NCBI GenBank assembly: GCA_937875395.1
Contig: CALNCU010000135.1
Location: 1 to 12,730 of the forward strand
Reading direction: 5' to 3'
Source of the DNA: an uncultured Armatimonadota bacterium
Lineage (GTDB): Bacteria > Armatimonadota > UBA5829 > DTJY01
DNA length: 12,730 bases
Shown here: in pieces, positions 1 through 7,267 of the stretch
Layout: every line of letters starts with the position of its first letter
How positions within the stretch are numbered: position 1 is the stretch's first letter
Position numbers and translations under genes: made by a program
The notes under the pieces: model-generated
The model's database searches: none
The model's input: only the letters and a program-made list of their open reading frames with translations
Told to the model about the DNA's origin: nothing

Positions 1-3000
1 ATTGGCATTGGGGTCATTGTAGACACGCCCATAGAAACTGCGCGGGAACTCCAGCGTGTAGACCTTTCCGTTTCCGTTACGGTCGCCTTTGGAGTTGAAC
101 CATACATACGCATGCGTGATAACCGAATCGCCTATCATTGCAATGCCGGTCTTGAGCGCAGGGTCAAACGCGCCCATCCAGGGTTCCAGAAGCTTGATGG
201 AACGCCGCTCGTAACTTGCCGGTTTAGAGAAGGTGAAATGCGATTCTGCAAGTTTATCCTCACTCTTTACCGGCAGGACAAGATAGTCGTTCTGGGCCGC
301 ATCCGTGCCGCTCCCTATGCCGGGCATAAATCTGCCGCGCCATGCAAGCTGATAATGCTCCGGGTCATCAGATTCCATCCCCTTGGGCAGGATATTGGTG
401 ATCTCGTAATCCATCTTCAAGTCCGCCGATCCTGCATCCATGGACAGGGTGCGGCGGAGACGGTATGGGGTATCCGGAATCTGCGTTGTAAATGATACTG
501 CAACCCGGCTTGATTTTAGTTCAAGGAAACGGACATCCCAATCAACAAAAGAGCCCGGCCAAATCCCATCGCCGCCCGCATCCTCATAACCGCCGTATCC
601 GTGGAGCCGGGTAATCATGTCTTTAGAGGTCTTTTGCGCGGCACGTTCTGCAAGGGAGAGCCCATTTTTAAAGGAGCCGGGGACCAGGCACTCAACCCCC
701 TGAACCTTAAATGATATTATGCGCCCGCCAGTTTCCATAACTGTGGCGGAGATAACGCCGTTGCTGATTGTAAAAGCCGGGTGGTTTGCATAATCGGCTG
801 CCTGCACCTTAACCGCAAAGTTGTTCATGTCCCCGGCCTTTGCGGCTTCTCCGCTAAGGGCAAGGTAGTATTCTGCACGCTCAAACTGCTTGCGTGCAAA
901 GGCGCTTCTGGCACGCTCAAATATTGCCTTAGAGAGCGGATTGGTAAATGTCTTGCGGCCGTCCAGGGATTTTGAGACTATTTTGTATTTTGTTGATGCA
1001 ATCAGTTTTTCAGCTTCCTGACGCTCTGCAGCAGTGTAGGCATTCTGCCGGTCTATGCGGGACAGGAAGGTGTTGATCTCTGATACATCTACTCCGGCCG
1101 ATGTGCATTTTGAGAGCAGAGTGCGGAGTTCACGGATCTGCGGGTCGGCCTCCAGTTTGTACTGGCGAACCATTACCTTGCTCTTGCCGTTATGGTTCAC
1201 GGCCAGCTTAATGGTGTTCTGGCCAAGCTTGCCAAGCACAAACGGCACATCAAGCCTGCCATCCGCCCCTATCTTTCCGGCAGCTTTATCATTAATCAAG
1301 ACCTGGGCGCCTGCAGGGCCGAAAACGGAGAAACGCAACTCCGAGATTTCCGTGGAGCTGTTTTCCGGCGGATTGGAGATTGCCATGGCCACCGGAGCCT
1401 GATCCAGAGATTCTATCTCGTCTGCAATACGGTCGCGCAGGGCGTAGAGCAGGTGGGGATCGTTTTTATATTCAAACGGCATCTGGGGTATGAGTGCCCG
1501 GATAATCTCTTTTACGCGGGCCTTTCCCTGCCCGGGGAAAAGGGAATCTATCTTGTTTTCAAGAATGCGCAAATAGTCAAAATCATCAATGCCTTCACGG
1601 ACCTGTGCCGCACGCAGGGATGGAATCATCTCTTCGCCCTCTTTGAGGGGTGGATAGAAGATTGTTGCGCCGCCGCAGCTGTGGGTCTTTTCAAAATCGT
1701 TCCAGGGGTTGATGCCCTTTGGGTTGAATACTGTGTTCCAGAGCAGTCCGCCGTTGCCGTCTGCAGAGTAAATCTGCCATGTATACAGGCGGCCACGGAT
1801 ATAATCGTACGGGTCTAGCCTAACCACCCAGTTGTAATACCAGATATCGCGTCCGGCTTCAAGCTCTGCCTTTTGAAGATTGGGGTGCAGATACCCCGGC
1901 GACATGGGAACGCACCATGTTTGAACATATCCTATATCTTTTGAAACTTGCTTTGGAATGAATATTTTTAGATCCGGCGCAGCTTGGTGGAGTGCATTTG
2001 TGATTTTGGCAAGCTCTGTGTATACCTTTGCGGGGGGTTCGTCATAGAGATATGCGTAGAAATTTACATCCGGGAACCGTTCCTTTACATGGTCTGTAAA
2101 CTGTTTTGCCAATTCTCCGGCATATTTAAGCCCTTCCTTTGAGGCCCATGAATATCCGTTAAATGGAGAAGCTCCGGGCTTGCTTCTGTCGCCGCCCCAC
2201 CATCCGTCATTATCGCCCAGCATGGTAAATACGGGTGCGGGGACGTTCCTCATGCCGTATTCGCTGTGCCATTTTTCAACCCTTGTATCAAATTCTGTCC
2301 AATCCGTAACTGTAAGCTTTCCGTCTTCAATCTTCCATTTGGGGCGCGGCGGCCACTGCGCCTGGTTTCCGGTCATGCGGTGTTCTTGCAGCAGTTTTTG
2401 GATGTTTTCATTAATCACGCCTGCAGGGCGGTTATCAAACTCCCTGTAGCTGGCGTTGGCCTGTCCATAAAAATAGGTCCGCAGGTGGGGGGTATCCGGT
2501 AGAGCAAAACTGCGGACTCGTAGCTCAAGCGGTACGGAGGCTATCTCCTGCGAGCCGCTCATTAATTTTATATTGCCCCGGTATGTGCCGCTTTTCTGAT
2601 CTTTGGGTACATTTACCGCTACGTAAAACGGCAGGTTTCTGCCGGGCGCAGCTTCTGCAAAGCGGTCCGGCAGAAGGGGGTCTGCGTTGAGTCCTTTAAT
2701 GGCCGGGTTATCGGGATTCTTTAAATTGATAAAGCCTGTAATCTTATAAGAAAGGTTCTCTGCAGGTATTACGCCCGCCCCTGATTTAAGATCTGTAAAG
2801 CTTAGATGCAGGTTGGTAAATTTTTTTTTTGAACTCACAATAAGCTGAAAGGGTTCTAATTCATTTGCCGCGGCAGACAGGGCGACTGCTGCGCTCTGCT
2901 TAATTCCGTCTGGAACCCCCTGTACAGGGGGCTTCAGATACGGCACTTCTTTCCAGAGTACAAAATCGGAGTTCTGAGCCAAAACAAATGCGCCTGCACT

Positions 3001-4059
3001 CTGGTTGGCAACTGCTTTTTCTTTGATTTCGCCAAAATAGATATCATCCAGCCAGAGCTTCATCTTTCCGTTTGGCCATAGCGTAATGCTAATCCGCGCG
3101 GTACCTGCGGGCGGGAAGAACTCCAGCTTCATCTCATGCCATTTGCCGGGGGTTACATCCCCTTCAGGGAACTGGTAGCCAAGAACCTTTCTATTCTTGT
3201 CCCAGTAAGTAATACGTCCGGCGAATCTAACCTTTCCCTCTGCCGAGCCTATAAAATAGCTTACGCTGAAGCGGTGTTTTACGGGTTTTACATATGGAAG
3301 AACATTTAAATTGATTTCATTGGTGGCCTTCTCAAGTTCAGAGGAACAGAGCAGCGAGTACTTTCCGCTCTTTACCTTTAGGGTATCACGCTCTGTATAG
3401 ACCTTGCCGTCATTTTCTTTATAATCTTTTCCTTCATAAGTGGGCCTGATGTAGTACTCCAGCATGGCCGGGGATTCAAATGAGCCGTTGAATATTAGAT
3501 TGCCGTCCGTATTGCCCAGGCTTGGCAGCACTGAGTCAATGGAGACGTTGTCCACAACTGTTTTCTGGACGCCGCCAAGCCACAGGGTTAGCTGGGCCTT
3601 GGCCGTTTCTGCCGGAACATCAAAGGGGTAGAGAAAATCCTGAACTTCTATATCTTTGATTGGCGAAGCCGGGCTGAAATAGTGTTTAATAAACTTTCCA
3701 TCGGCATTATACAAAGTGATTCTGCAGGATGCACGCGCGTTCTCCCCTATAGAGATTGGTTTTAATTTGAACCAGACGTAGTACATCTTCCCTGATTCCA
3801 TACCGGTAATGCTCTGGTAATTAATCTCGGTAACGCCGTCTACGCTTTGAGATTCCATAAGCATGGCCCGGTTGCCGCCATCTTCTGTAATAAAGCTGGT
3901 CTTAATCAGAGGGCTGTCATTTCCGTCCTTCATGAACTTTCTCATGTACGGCTTTGGACCAGACTGGTTTTCCAAGTCTCCATTTGGAACCAGATTAGCC
4001 GCGCAGCAAAATGATACTGCAAGCAGAAGCAAAAATGCGCTCAAGAATATCTTTTTCAA
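1..4059 (-). CDS. Giant secreted GH123/DUF4091-like glycoside hydrolase, copy 1 (C-terminus cut by window edge)
   Basis: The frame is open from an in-frame stop at 4126-4128 to position 1 with no interruption, giving about 1353 codons. By comparison with copy 2, about 37 C-terminal residues plus the stop are missing. I chose the TTG at 4059 because GGAGG lies 8 nt upstream; an in-frame ATG at 4074 is possible but lacks a Shine-Dalgarno. Visible order (numbered from the ATG): signal peptide with a Leu-rich core (about 8-27); two carbohydrate-binding-like beta-sandwiches beginning NLVPNGDLE and NLIFNGSFE (about 29-350); a beta domain (about 385-560) containing a lysine triplet at 416-418; a GH123-type catalytic barrel with LYDEPP, whose Asp678-Glu679 matches the adjacent Asp-Glu pair used by GH123 enzymes; the family signature IREGIDDFDYLRILE-like helix; an Ig-like segment (about 895-985); a helical linker; and a C-terminal mutarotase-like sandwich (from about 1080). 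Known GH123 members are N-acetyl-beta-galactosaminidases acting by substrate-assisted catalysis. The substrate here is unknown. It is the last visible gene of the minus-strand operon. Confidence 0.85.
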   Translation of the reverse strand, partial: MKKIFLSAFLLLLAVSFCCAANLVPNGDLENQSGPKPYMRKFMKDGNDSPLIKTSFITEDGGNRAMLMESQSVDGVTEINYQSITGMESGKMYYVWFKLKPISIGENARASCRITLYNADGKFIKHYFSPASPIKDIEVQDFLYPFDVPAETAKAQLTLWLGGVQKTVVDNVSIDSVLPSLGNTDGNLIFNGSFESPAMLEYYIRPTYEGKDYKENDGKVYTERDTLKVKSGKYSLLCSSELEKATNEINLNVLPYVKPVKHRFSVSYFIGSAEGKVRFAGRITYWDKNRKVLGYQFPEGDVTPGKWHEMKLEFFPPAGTARISITLWPNGKMKLWLDDIYFGEIKEKAVANQSAGAFVLAQNSDFVLWKEVPYLKPPVQGVPDGIKQSAAVALSAAANELEPFQLIVSSKKKFTNLHLSFTDLKSGAGVIPAENLSYKITGFINLKNPDNPAIKGLNADPLLPDRFAEAAPGRNLPFYVAVNVPKDQKSGTYRGNIKLMSGSQEIASVPLELRVRSFALPDTPHLRTYFYGQANASYREFDNRPAGVINENIQKLLQEHRMTGNQAQWPPRPKWKIEDGKLTVTDWTEFDTRVEKWHSEYGMRNVPAPVFTMLGDNDGWWGGDRSKPGASPFNGYSWASKEGLKYAGELAKQFTDHVKERFPDVNFYAYLYDEPPAKVYTELAKITNALHQAAPDLKIFIPKQVSKDIGYVQTWCVPMSPGYLHPNLQKAELEAGRDIWYYNWVVRLDPYDYIRGRLYTWQIYSADGNGGLLWNTVFNPKGINPWNDFEKTHSCGGATIFYPPLKEGEEMIPSLRAAQVREGIDDFDYLRILENKIDSLFPGQGKARVKEIIRALIPQMPFEYKNDPHLLYALRDRIADEIESLDQAPVAMAISNPPENSSTEISELRFSVFGPAGAQVLINDKAAGKIGADGRLDVPFVLGKLGQNTIKLAVNHNGKSKVMVRQYKLEADPQIRELRTLLSKCTSAGVDVSEINTFLSRIDRQNAYTAAERQEAEKLIASTKYKIVSKSLDGRKTFTNPLSKAIFERARSAFARKQFERAEYYLALSGEAAKAGDMNNFAVKVQAADYANHPAFTISNGVISATVMETGGRIISFKVQGVECLVPGSFKNGLSLAERAAQKTSKDMITRLHGYGGYEDAGGDGIWPGSFVDWDVRFLELKSSRVAVSFTTQIPDTPYRLRRTLSMDAGSADLKMDYEITNILPKGMESDDPEHYQLAWRGRFMPGIGSGTDAAQNDYLVLPVKSEDKLAESHFTFSKPASYERRSIKLLEPWMGAFDPALKTGIAMIGDSVITHAYVWFNSKGDRNGNGKVYTLEFPRSFYGRVYNDPNAN
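131..225 (-). repeat. Near-identical tract shared by the two hydrolase paralogs
   Basis: Positions 131-225 match 9764-9858 at 93 of 95 bases, while the 70 bases immediately to the left match at only about 74% and the right flank diverges at once. The two differences (171 and 219) both change Ala to Thr; no synonymous difference remains over about 31 codons (region SYERRSIKLLEPWMG...). This looks like a gene-conversion tract. Confidence 0.7.
2821..2830 (-). repeat. Ten-A homopolymer inside copy 1 coding sequence
   Basis: The minus strand reads agt tca aaa aaa aaa ttt acc, giving S-S-K-K-K-F-T in frame. The run sits in the beta domain that follows the carbohydrate-binding-like modules. The equivalent position in copy 2 (12450-12458) has nine A and is out of frame. 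Runs of this length are prone to replication and transcription slippage. Confidence 0.85.
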
Positions 4060-4072
4060 TTTCTTAGCCTCC
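4057..4072 (-). promoter_or_regulatory. Ribosome binding site that decides the start of the giant hydrolase
   Basis: On the minus strand GGAGG (4068-4072) sits 8 nt before an in-frame TTG (4057-4059). It overlaps the G of the upstream ATG (4072-4074), which has no Shine-Dalgarno of its own. The TTG start still leaves a complete signal peptide (MKKIFLSAFLLLLAV...). The GTG-started neighbours at 4922 and 6845 also rely on strong Shine-Dalgarno sequences, so a non-ATG start fits local usage. Confidence 0.55.
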
Positions 4073-4109
4073 ATTAGCAAATTTCTTTGACTCTTTGTAA
4101 TCCCAAGAA

Positions 4110-4922
4110 TTACCAGGGCAGGGCATCATAATTAGCCCTTATTTTCTTTATATCAGCCTCTATATCTGCATCAGGCTCTGTCCATTTCAATGTTACTTCA
4201 TACATGAACGGCCCGGCATAGCCCACATCTGCAAGCAGTCTTAACGCCGCCTTCCAATCCGTAACTCCCTCCATGGGGAGCCGGTGACGCTCGTCTATAT
4301 CGTCATGGTCTGAGACGTGCAGGGTGATAATTCTGCTGCCAAGCGTGCGGATTATGGAGGAGAGCCTTGATGTGGGGATTACATGGTTGATATCAAGGCA
4401 TATCCCGGTAGATGAGGGGTCGCATCCGTCTATCAGGTATAAAAGCTCTTCCGCAGAGTTCCCCAGGCATGTCCTGGGCAGAAACTCCACGGCTAATTTT
4501 GTATTGGAATCTGAAAACCGCTCGGACATCTCTCTTATGGATTCCCGGCAGGCATCAAGCCGCTCCTGCCGCTTTTCAACATTTAACGGTATTTCAAGAC
4601 CCGGATGAACTACTACAACACGGGCGCCAGTGAGCCGGGCCAGTTTGAAGGAGGGTTCCAGCGTATTAACGATTTTTTTCCGCTCGGTGGTATCCAGGCA
4701 GGCTATATCCCACTCCCAACCGCCAAACGGCGTATGCACAGACCATACGGAAACGGCATCTCCGCCCCTCTTCCTGTATTCCAGATAGTCTTTAGCCTGC
4801 TCATCCAGTGTCTTGTCTGCAAAGTAGTGTATCTCCGCAAACCCTATAGATGAACTGCTGAGACCTTCTATAACTCGCGAAGAGGCCGTGCGAACCGATA
4901 ACCCTGCTTCAAATCCCTTCAC
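4110..4922 (-). CDS. Sugar phosphate isomerase/epimerase-like TIM-barrel protein
   Basis: The 270-residue product belongs to the xylose isomerase-like / AP endonuclease 2 fold (sugar isomerase/epimerase group), whose usual length is 250-300. Candidate metal or substrate residues stand at the expected strand ends: His63 (SVHTPFGG), His106 (VVVHPG), Glu146 (LAVEFLPR), Asp177 and His180 (CLDINH), His202 (ITLHVSDHDD) and Glu242 (MYEVTLK). There is no signal peptide, so it should act in the cytoplasm, probably interconverting a sugar released by the glycosidases; the exact substrate cannot be read from sequence. The start is GTG at 4922, with AAGGAG 6 nt upstream. It lies 71 nt after the pseudopilin stop and about 50 nt before the giant hydrolase start, with no terminator visible on either side, so it is probably co-transcribed with both. 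Confidence 0.85.
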   Translation of the reverse strand: MKGFEAGLSVRTASSRVIEGLSSSSIGFAEIHYFADKTLDEQAKDYLEYRKRGGDAVSVWSVHTPFGGWEWDIACLDTTERKKIVNTLEPSFKLARLTGARVVVVHPGLEIPLNVEKRQERLDACRESIREMSERFSDSNTKLAVEFLPRTCLGNSAEELLYLIDGCDPSSTGICLDINHVIPTSRLSSIIRTLGSRIITLHVSDHDDIDERHRLPMEGVTDWKAALRLLADVGYAGPFMYEVTLKWTEPDADIEADIKKIRANYDALPW

Positions 4923-4993
4923 CCTAAGCTCCTTCTATACTGGCGCCGCTTCCGGCATGGATATTGTGACTGTATTTTTAACTGATTCTGCTG

Positions 4994-5707
4994 TTACGGA
5001 ACGTCTGAATAAGGCCCCTTCATCATTTCTTCATACGCGCCTTCGGCCTTGACCCACTTAACATGGCCGTCAAAGTAGAGCAGGTTGGCGCCGTCGTTAT
5101 GACGCGTTCTAAAGCCGCCTCGGTCAGGCGGATTTTTTACGTTGCTTGAGTTTATAACAAACTTGCCCATGCCGCCGTTGCCATCCGGCTCGGACTCTGC
5201 GATAAAGACTCTCTCCGATGGTTTTGGTATCTTGTTAAAAAAACCTGCGTAGATGCCGTTTCCACCGGCATCTAATCCAACCTTCACGAATCCTGGTGAG
5301 CCGGTGTTTATAAGCCCCATGTTAGGGGCATAACTTATATTGTTTCCTTTTAAGCTTGGGCAGCGAAAGACGGAACAGTCTACAGCCGGGTCAAGTTGAT
5401 ACCAGTTTTTTACCTTCACGGGTATATATGGCGCAACCAGCGTAAACCATGCAGGCGCAAGGGGATCGGCAAAGCCCACGAAATAAGCTCTGCTGGATGC
5501 ATACATAACGGGGATATATTCATCCCAATCATCCATATACAATTTTGCGGCCACCCCAATCTGCTTAAGGTTGCTTGCACACTTAGTCTGCCGCGCCTTC
5601 TCTCTGGCCTGCGCAAAGACCGGGAATAGAATTGCCGCCAGTATAGCTATGATTGCTATAACAACTAATAGTTCTATAAGTGTGAATCCCTTGTAATTGC
5701 CTTTCAT
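4994..5707 (-). CDS. Type II secretion-like pseudopilin with H-X9-DG domain (DUF1559-type)
   Basis: The 237-residue protein begins MKGNYKG followed by FTLIELLVVIAIIAILAAIL. This is a class III prepilin signal with cleavage expected after Gly7 and the conserved Glu at +5 (Glu12), followed by the hydrophobic helix. The motif FPVFAQAREKARQ comes next, a common form in Armatimonadota. Near the C-terminus His203, nine residues, then Asp213-Gly214 (HNDGANLLYFDGHVK) match the prepilin-associated H-X9-DG motif. Cys43, Cys111 and Cys116 could form disulfides. The family is thought to be processed by prepilin peptidase and displayed in or beyond the inner membrane; its role is not established. The start ATG has AGGAGG 8 nt upstream, inside the 16-nt gap after the regulator gene, so the two are tightly linked in one operon. 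Confidence 0.9.
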   Translation of the reverse strand: MKGNYKGFTLIELLVVIAIIAILAAILFPVFAQAREKARQTKCASNLKQIGVAAKLYMDDWDEYIPVMYASSRAYFVGFADPLAPAWFTLVAPYIPVKVKNWYQLDPAVDCSVFRCPSLKGNNISYAPNMGLINTGSPGFVKVGLDAGGNGIYAGFFNKIPKPSERVFIAESEPDGNGGMGKFVINSSNVKNPPDRGGFRTRHNDGANLLYFDGHVKWVKAEGAYEEMMKGPYSDVP

Positions 5708-5723
5708 TTGTTTTCCCTCCTAT

Positions 5724-6845
5724 TTATGGTTGCAAGCTGACAGGCTTTACTGAAGCCCTTTCTATAAACGTACACGGTATAAGCATACTATCCGTTCTTA
5801 TAGTATTCTGCATGATCATTTCATGTGTATAATCACGCGCTGTTTTTACCATTCTGGCAAGAGGCTGGCGGAAGGTGGTTAACAGTGGATTAAGCAGCGC
5901 AGTTGATTTATAATCATCAAATCCAATAATGGAAAGATCTTCCGGAATACGTATGCCAAGGTTTCTGGAGATTTCGTAGATGCTTGCTACAAGATAAATG
6001 CTGGGTGAAAAAACCGCTGTTGGCCTGTTGGAGCTGCTTAGAAGGCGCAGAATAGAATTATGCTGATCACCCATGTTTATGGGCTCTGTGTTATCACGGC
6101 AATCCATGCTCCATTTGGCAAAATCTGTGACTCCAAGATTATGCATGGCATAACAAAAACCGTTATATCTATCTGTTATGTTCTTGGCTTTAAATCTTAG
6201 ATCGCCTATAAATCCAATCTTGCGGTGGCCTGATTCCCATAGGTATTCTACTGCCTGCACGGCGGCGTCATAGTTGCTGCTGTCAACGCAGAAGAAAGGC
6301 TGCTCACCCTCCCATGATGCGCCTATAACCACAAACTTATGGCCGCTCTGCGCCATCTCGCTTAATTCAGGCACGGCATCTTCTAGAGGGGCAATAATAT
6401 AGTAGCAATCCGTATCATCGTCCACTGTATCTATAATAGGCGTTTTCAGCGAGGATACCAGAACAACTTCTGTGGAATCCTCTTGCATAATTGCTCCAAT
6501 ATGGTGAATAAGTTCACTCTCGTATTCGCCTATCCTGTTAAGCTCGCCGGCAATTACTACCTTAATCCTTCGCACAAGAGGCGCCGAACGCATGGGCAGA
6601 GGATTTGTAATATAAGTGCCCCTGCCGCTGATGCTTTTTACCAGGCCATCCTCTTCTAAAGTTTTTATTGCCTGCCGCATGGTAATATATGAAACGCCAA
6701 ATTGCTTTGCCATATCTTGTATGGCCGGGAGTTTATCATCAGCCTCAAACAAGCCCCGTTCAATATCAGCCTTTAACGAGTGTTTGACCTGAAGGTATTT
6801 GGGCAATCCTAATTTCTTGTATTTTGGCAATACGCTTAAGCCCAC
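5724..6845 (-). CDS. Chimeric transcription regulator: GntR winged helix plus LacI-type sugar-binding domain
   Basis: The 373-residue protein has a GntR-type DNA-binding domain at about 14-81 (KYLQVKHSLKADIERGLFEADDKLP, recognition helix near VSYITMRQAI, wing SGRGTYIT). From about 95 to the end it has a LacI/periplasmic-binding-like effector domain (YLWESGHRKIGFIGD; LGIRIPEDLSIIGFDD; LLTTFRQP). This arrangement is known from AraR-type regulators, which bind operators as dimers and are released by a sugar. The start is GTG at 6845 with GGAG 7 nt upstream; TTG codons lie downstream but are less favourable. It is the first gene of the minus-strand operon and is read from the promoter at 6881-6909. 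A matching promoter with the same conserved boxes drives the divergent glycosidase, so autoregulation and control of both units are likely. The effector sugar is unknown. Confidence 0.9.
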   Translation of the reverse strand: MGLSVLPKYKKLGLPKYLQVKHSLKADIERGLFEADDKLPAIQDMAKQFGVSYITMRQAIKTLEEDGLVKSISGRGTYITNPLPMRSAPLVRRIKVVIAGELNRIGEYESELIHHIGAIMQEDSTEVVLVSSLKTPIIDTVDDDTDCYYIIAPLEDAVPELSEMAQSGHKFVVIGASWEGEQPFFCVDSSNYDAAVQAVEYLWESGHRKIGFIGDLRFKAKNITDRYNGFCYAMHNLGVTDFAKWSMDCRDNTEPINMGDQHNSILRLLSSSNRPTAVFSPSIYLVASIYEISRNLGIRIPEDLSIIGFDDYKSTALLNPLLTTFRQPLARMVKTARDYTHEMIMQNTIRTDSMLIPCTFIERASVKPVSLQP

Positions 6846-6861
6846 AATGTTACTCCAAAAG

Positions 6862-6918
6862 TGCGATCTAATATATATACTTTATACTACAGCCCCGGAC
6901 TCTTGTCAAGCGGATAAA
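6862..6918 (-). promoter_or_regulatory. Left arm of mirrored operator/promoter: two conserved boxes
   Basis: Two boxes are repeated in inverted orientation on the right arm. The outer box, tgcgatctaatatatatac (6862-6880), covers the predicted transcription start and matches the right arm at 18 of 19 positions. The inner box, ttgtcaagcggataaa (6903-6918), overlaps and extends beyond the -35 hexamer and matches 16 of 16. Between the boxes the two arms differ in sequence and length, so the boxes, not the whole arm, appear conserved. The inner box contains an imperfect dyad (TTATC-N5-GACAA read on the minus strand). They are likely binding sites for the adjacent regulator. Confidence 0.6.
6881..6909 (-). 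promoter_or_regulatory. Sigma70-type promoter of the regulator operon
   Basis: On the minus strand TTGACA (6904-6909) and TATAAA (6881-6886) are separated by 17 nt, a near-consensus promoter. Transcription should begin near 6874, giving a leader of about 28 nt before the GTG start at 6845. Confidence 0.8.
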
Positions 6919-6940
6919 TGTAAAAGGTAAAAAAATCCCG

Positions 6941-6975
6941 GCACCTATAAGCATGCCCAGCAGGTGCTTTTTATT
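6941..6975 (+). terminator. Possible weak terminator hairpin between the divergent promoters
   Basis: GCACCT (6941-6946) pairs with AGGTGC (6962-6967) around a 15-nt loop, followed by TTTTTATTT on the plus strand. The stem is short. No plus-strand gene ends here; it could block antisense transcripts or be chance. Confidence 0.25.
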
Positions 6976-7043
6976 TAAATCAAACAGTATCCCAATGGAA
7001 GGTCTATTCTTTCTGCATTCAGCAATTGTGCCTGCAGCTTGAG

Positions 7044-7099
7044 TTTATCCGCTTGACAAATGATAAATGAAAAGTATAGAGTATATATATTAAATCGCA
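7044..7099 (+). promoter_or_regulatory. Right arm of mirrored operator/promoter: two conserved boxes
   Basis: The inner box tttatccgcttgacaa (7044-7059) and the outer box gtatatatattaaatcgca (7081-7099) are the inverted counterparts of the left-arm boxes, at 16 of 16 and 18 of 19 positions. They occupy the same places relative to the -35 hexamer and the transcription start as on the left. About 125 nt separate the two inner boxes, a distance that would allow looping between bound regulator dimers. Confidence 0.6.
7053..7080 (+). promoter_or_regulatory. Sigma70-type promoter of the divergent glycosidase gene
   Basis: TTGACA (7053-7058), a 16-nt spacer and TATAGA (7075-7080) form a good promoter. 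The expected start is near 7087. It mirrors the promoter at 6881-6909. Confidence 0.75.
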
Positions 7100-7267
7100 T
7101 TCCTGCCACAAAGCATCCAGAGCTGAGGGGTGGCAATGCAAACGCGATAAAGCTGATGAACAAGAAATTCACAAATCATCCTTGTGGAAAGTCTTTACTC
7201 TGGAACGCTGCCTCCAAGCCGCTAATATCCCCCCTTTTGATAGATCATCTAATTTTAGGAGATTGGA
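7087..7267 (+). other. Long 5' leader of the glycosidase gene
   Basis: If transcription starts near 7087 the leader is about 180 nt. It holds one small inverted repeat (TGCCAC 7104-7109, GTGGCA 7130-7135) and ends with AGGAG (7257-7261) 6 nt before the ATG. I recognise no known riboswitch or T-box. A frame open across it (7060-7275) begins upstream of the promoter -10 and is probably not a gene. Confidence 0.4.

Larger units (their letters stand above)
1..3101 (-). repeat. Diverged paralogous segment, left copy
   Basis: This stretch is collinear with 9634-12730 in the same orientation. The two are 3101 and 3097 nt long. The net 4-nt difference is explained by one codon (YGQANASY against YGQGISY) plus the single A missing from the copy 2 homopolymer. 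Protein identity is roughly three quarters by eye. Nucleotide identity is about 74% where I counted it (61-130 against 9694-9763). Confidence 0.9.

Noticed and set aside
1192..1818. Long plus-strand frame of 208 codons, and a matching 192-codon frame at 11086-11664
   Set aside because: Both are antisense shadows of the same part of the two paralogous hydrolases; their resemblance to each other follows from the conserved minus-strand protein.
4923..4993. Possible internal terminator or promoter between pseudopilin and isomerase
   Set aside because: Only a 4-bp stem (GCCG-GAAG-CGGC on the minus strand) without a T-run is present, and no paired -35/-10 hexamers are convincing.
6870..7046. Small minus-strand frame between the promoters with a hydrophobic stretch (HLLGMLIGAGIFLPF)
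   Set aside because: It has no Shine-Dalgarno, its ATG (6954) lies upstream of the minus-strand promoter that would have to express it, and it runs through the -35 and -10 elements. The hydrophobicity may be chance.
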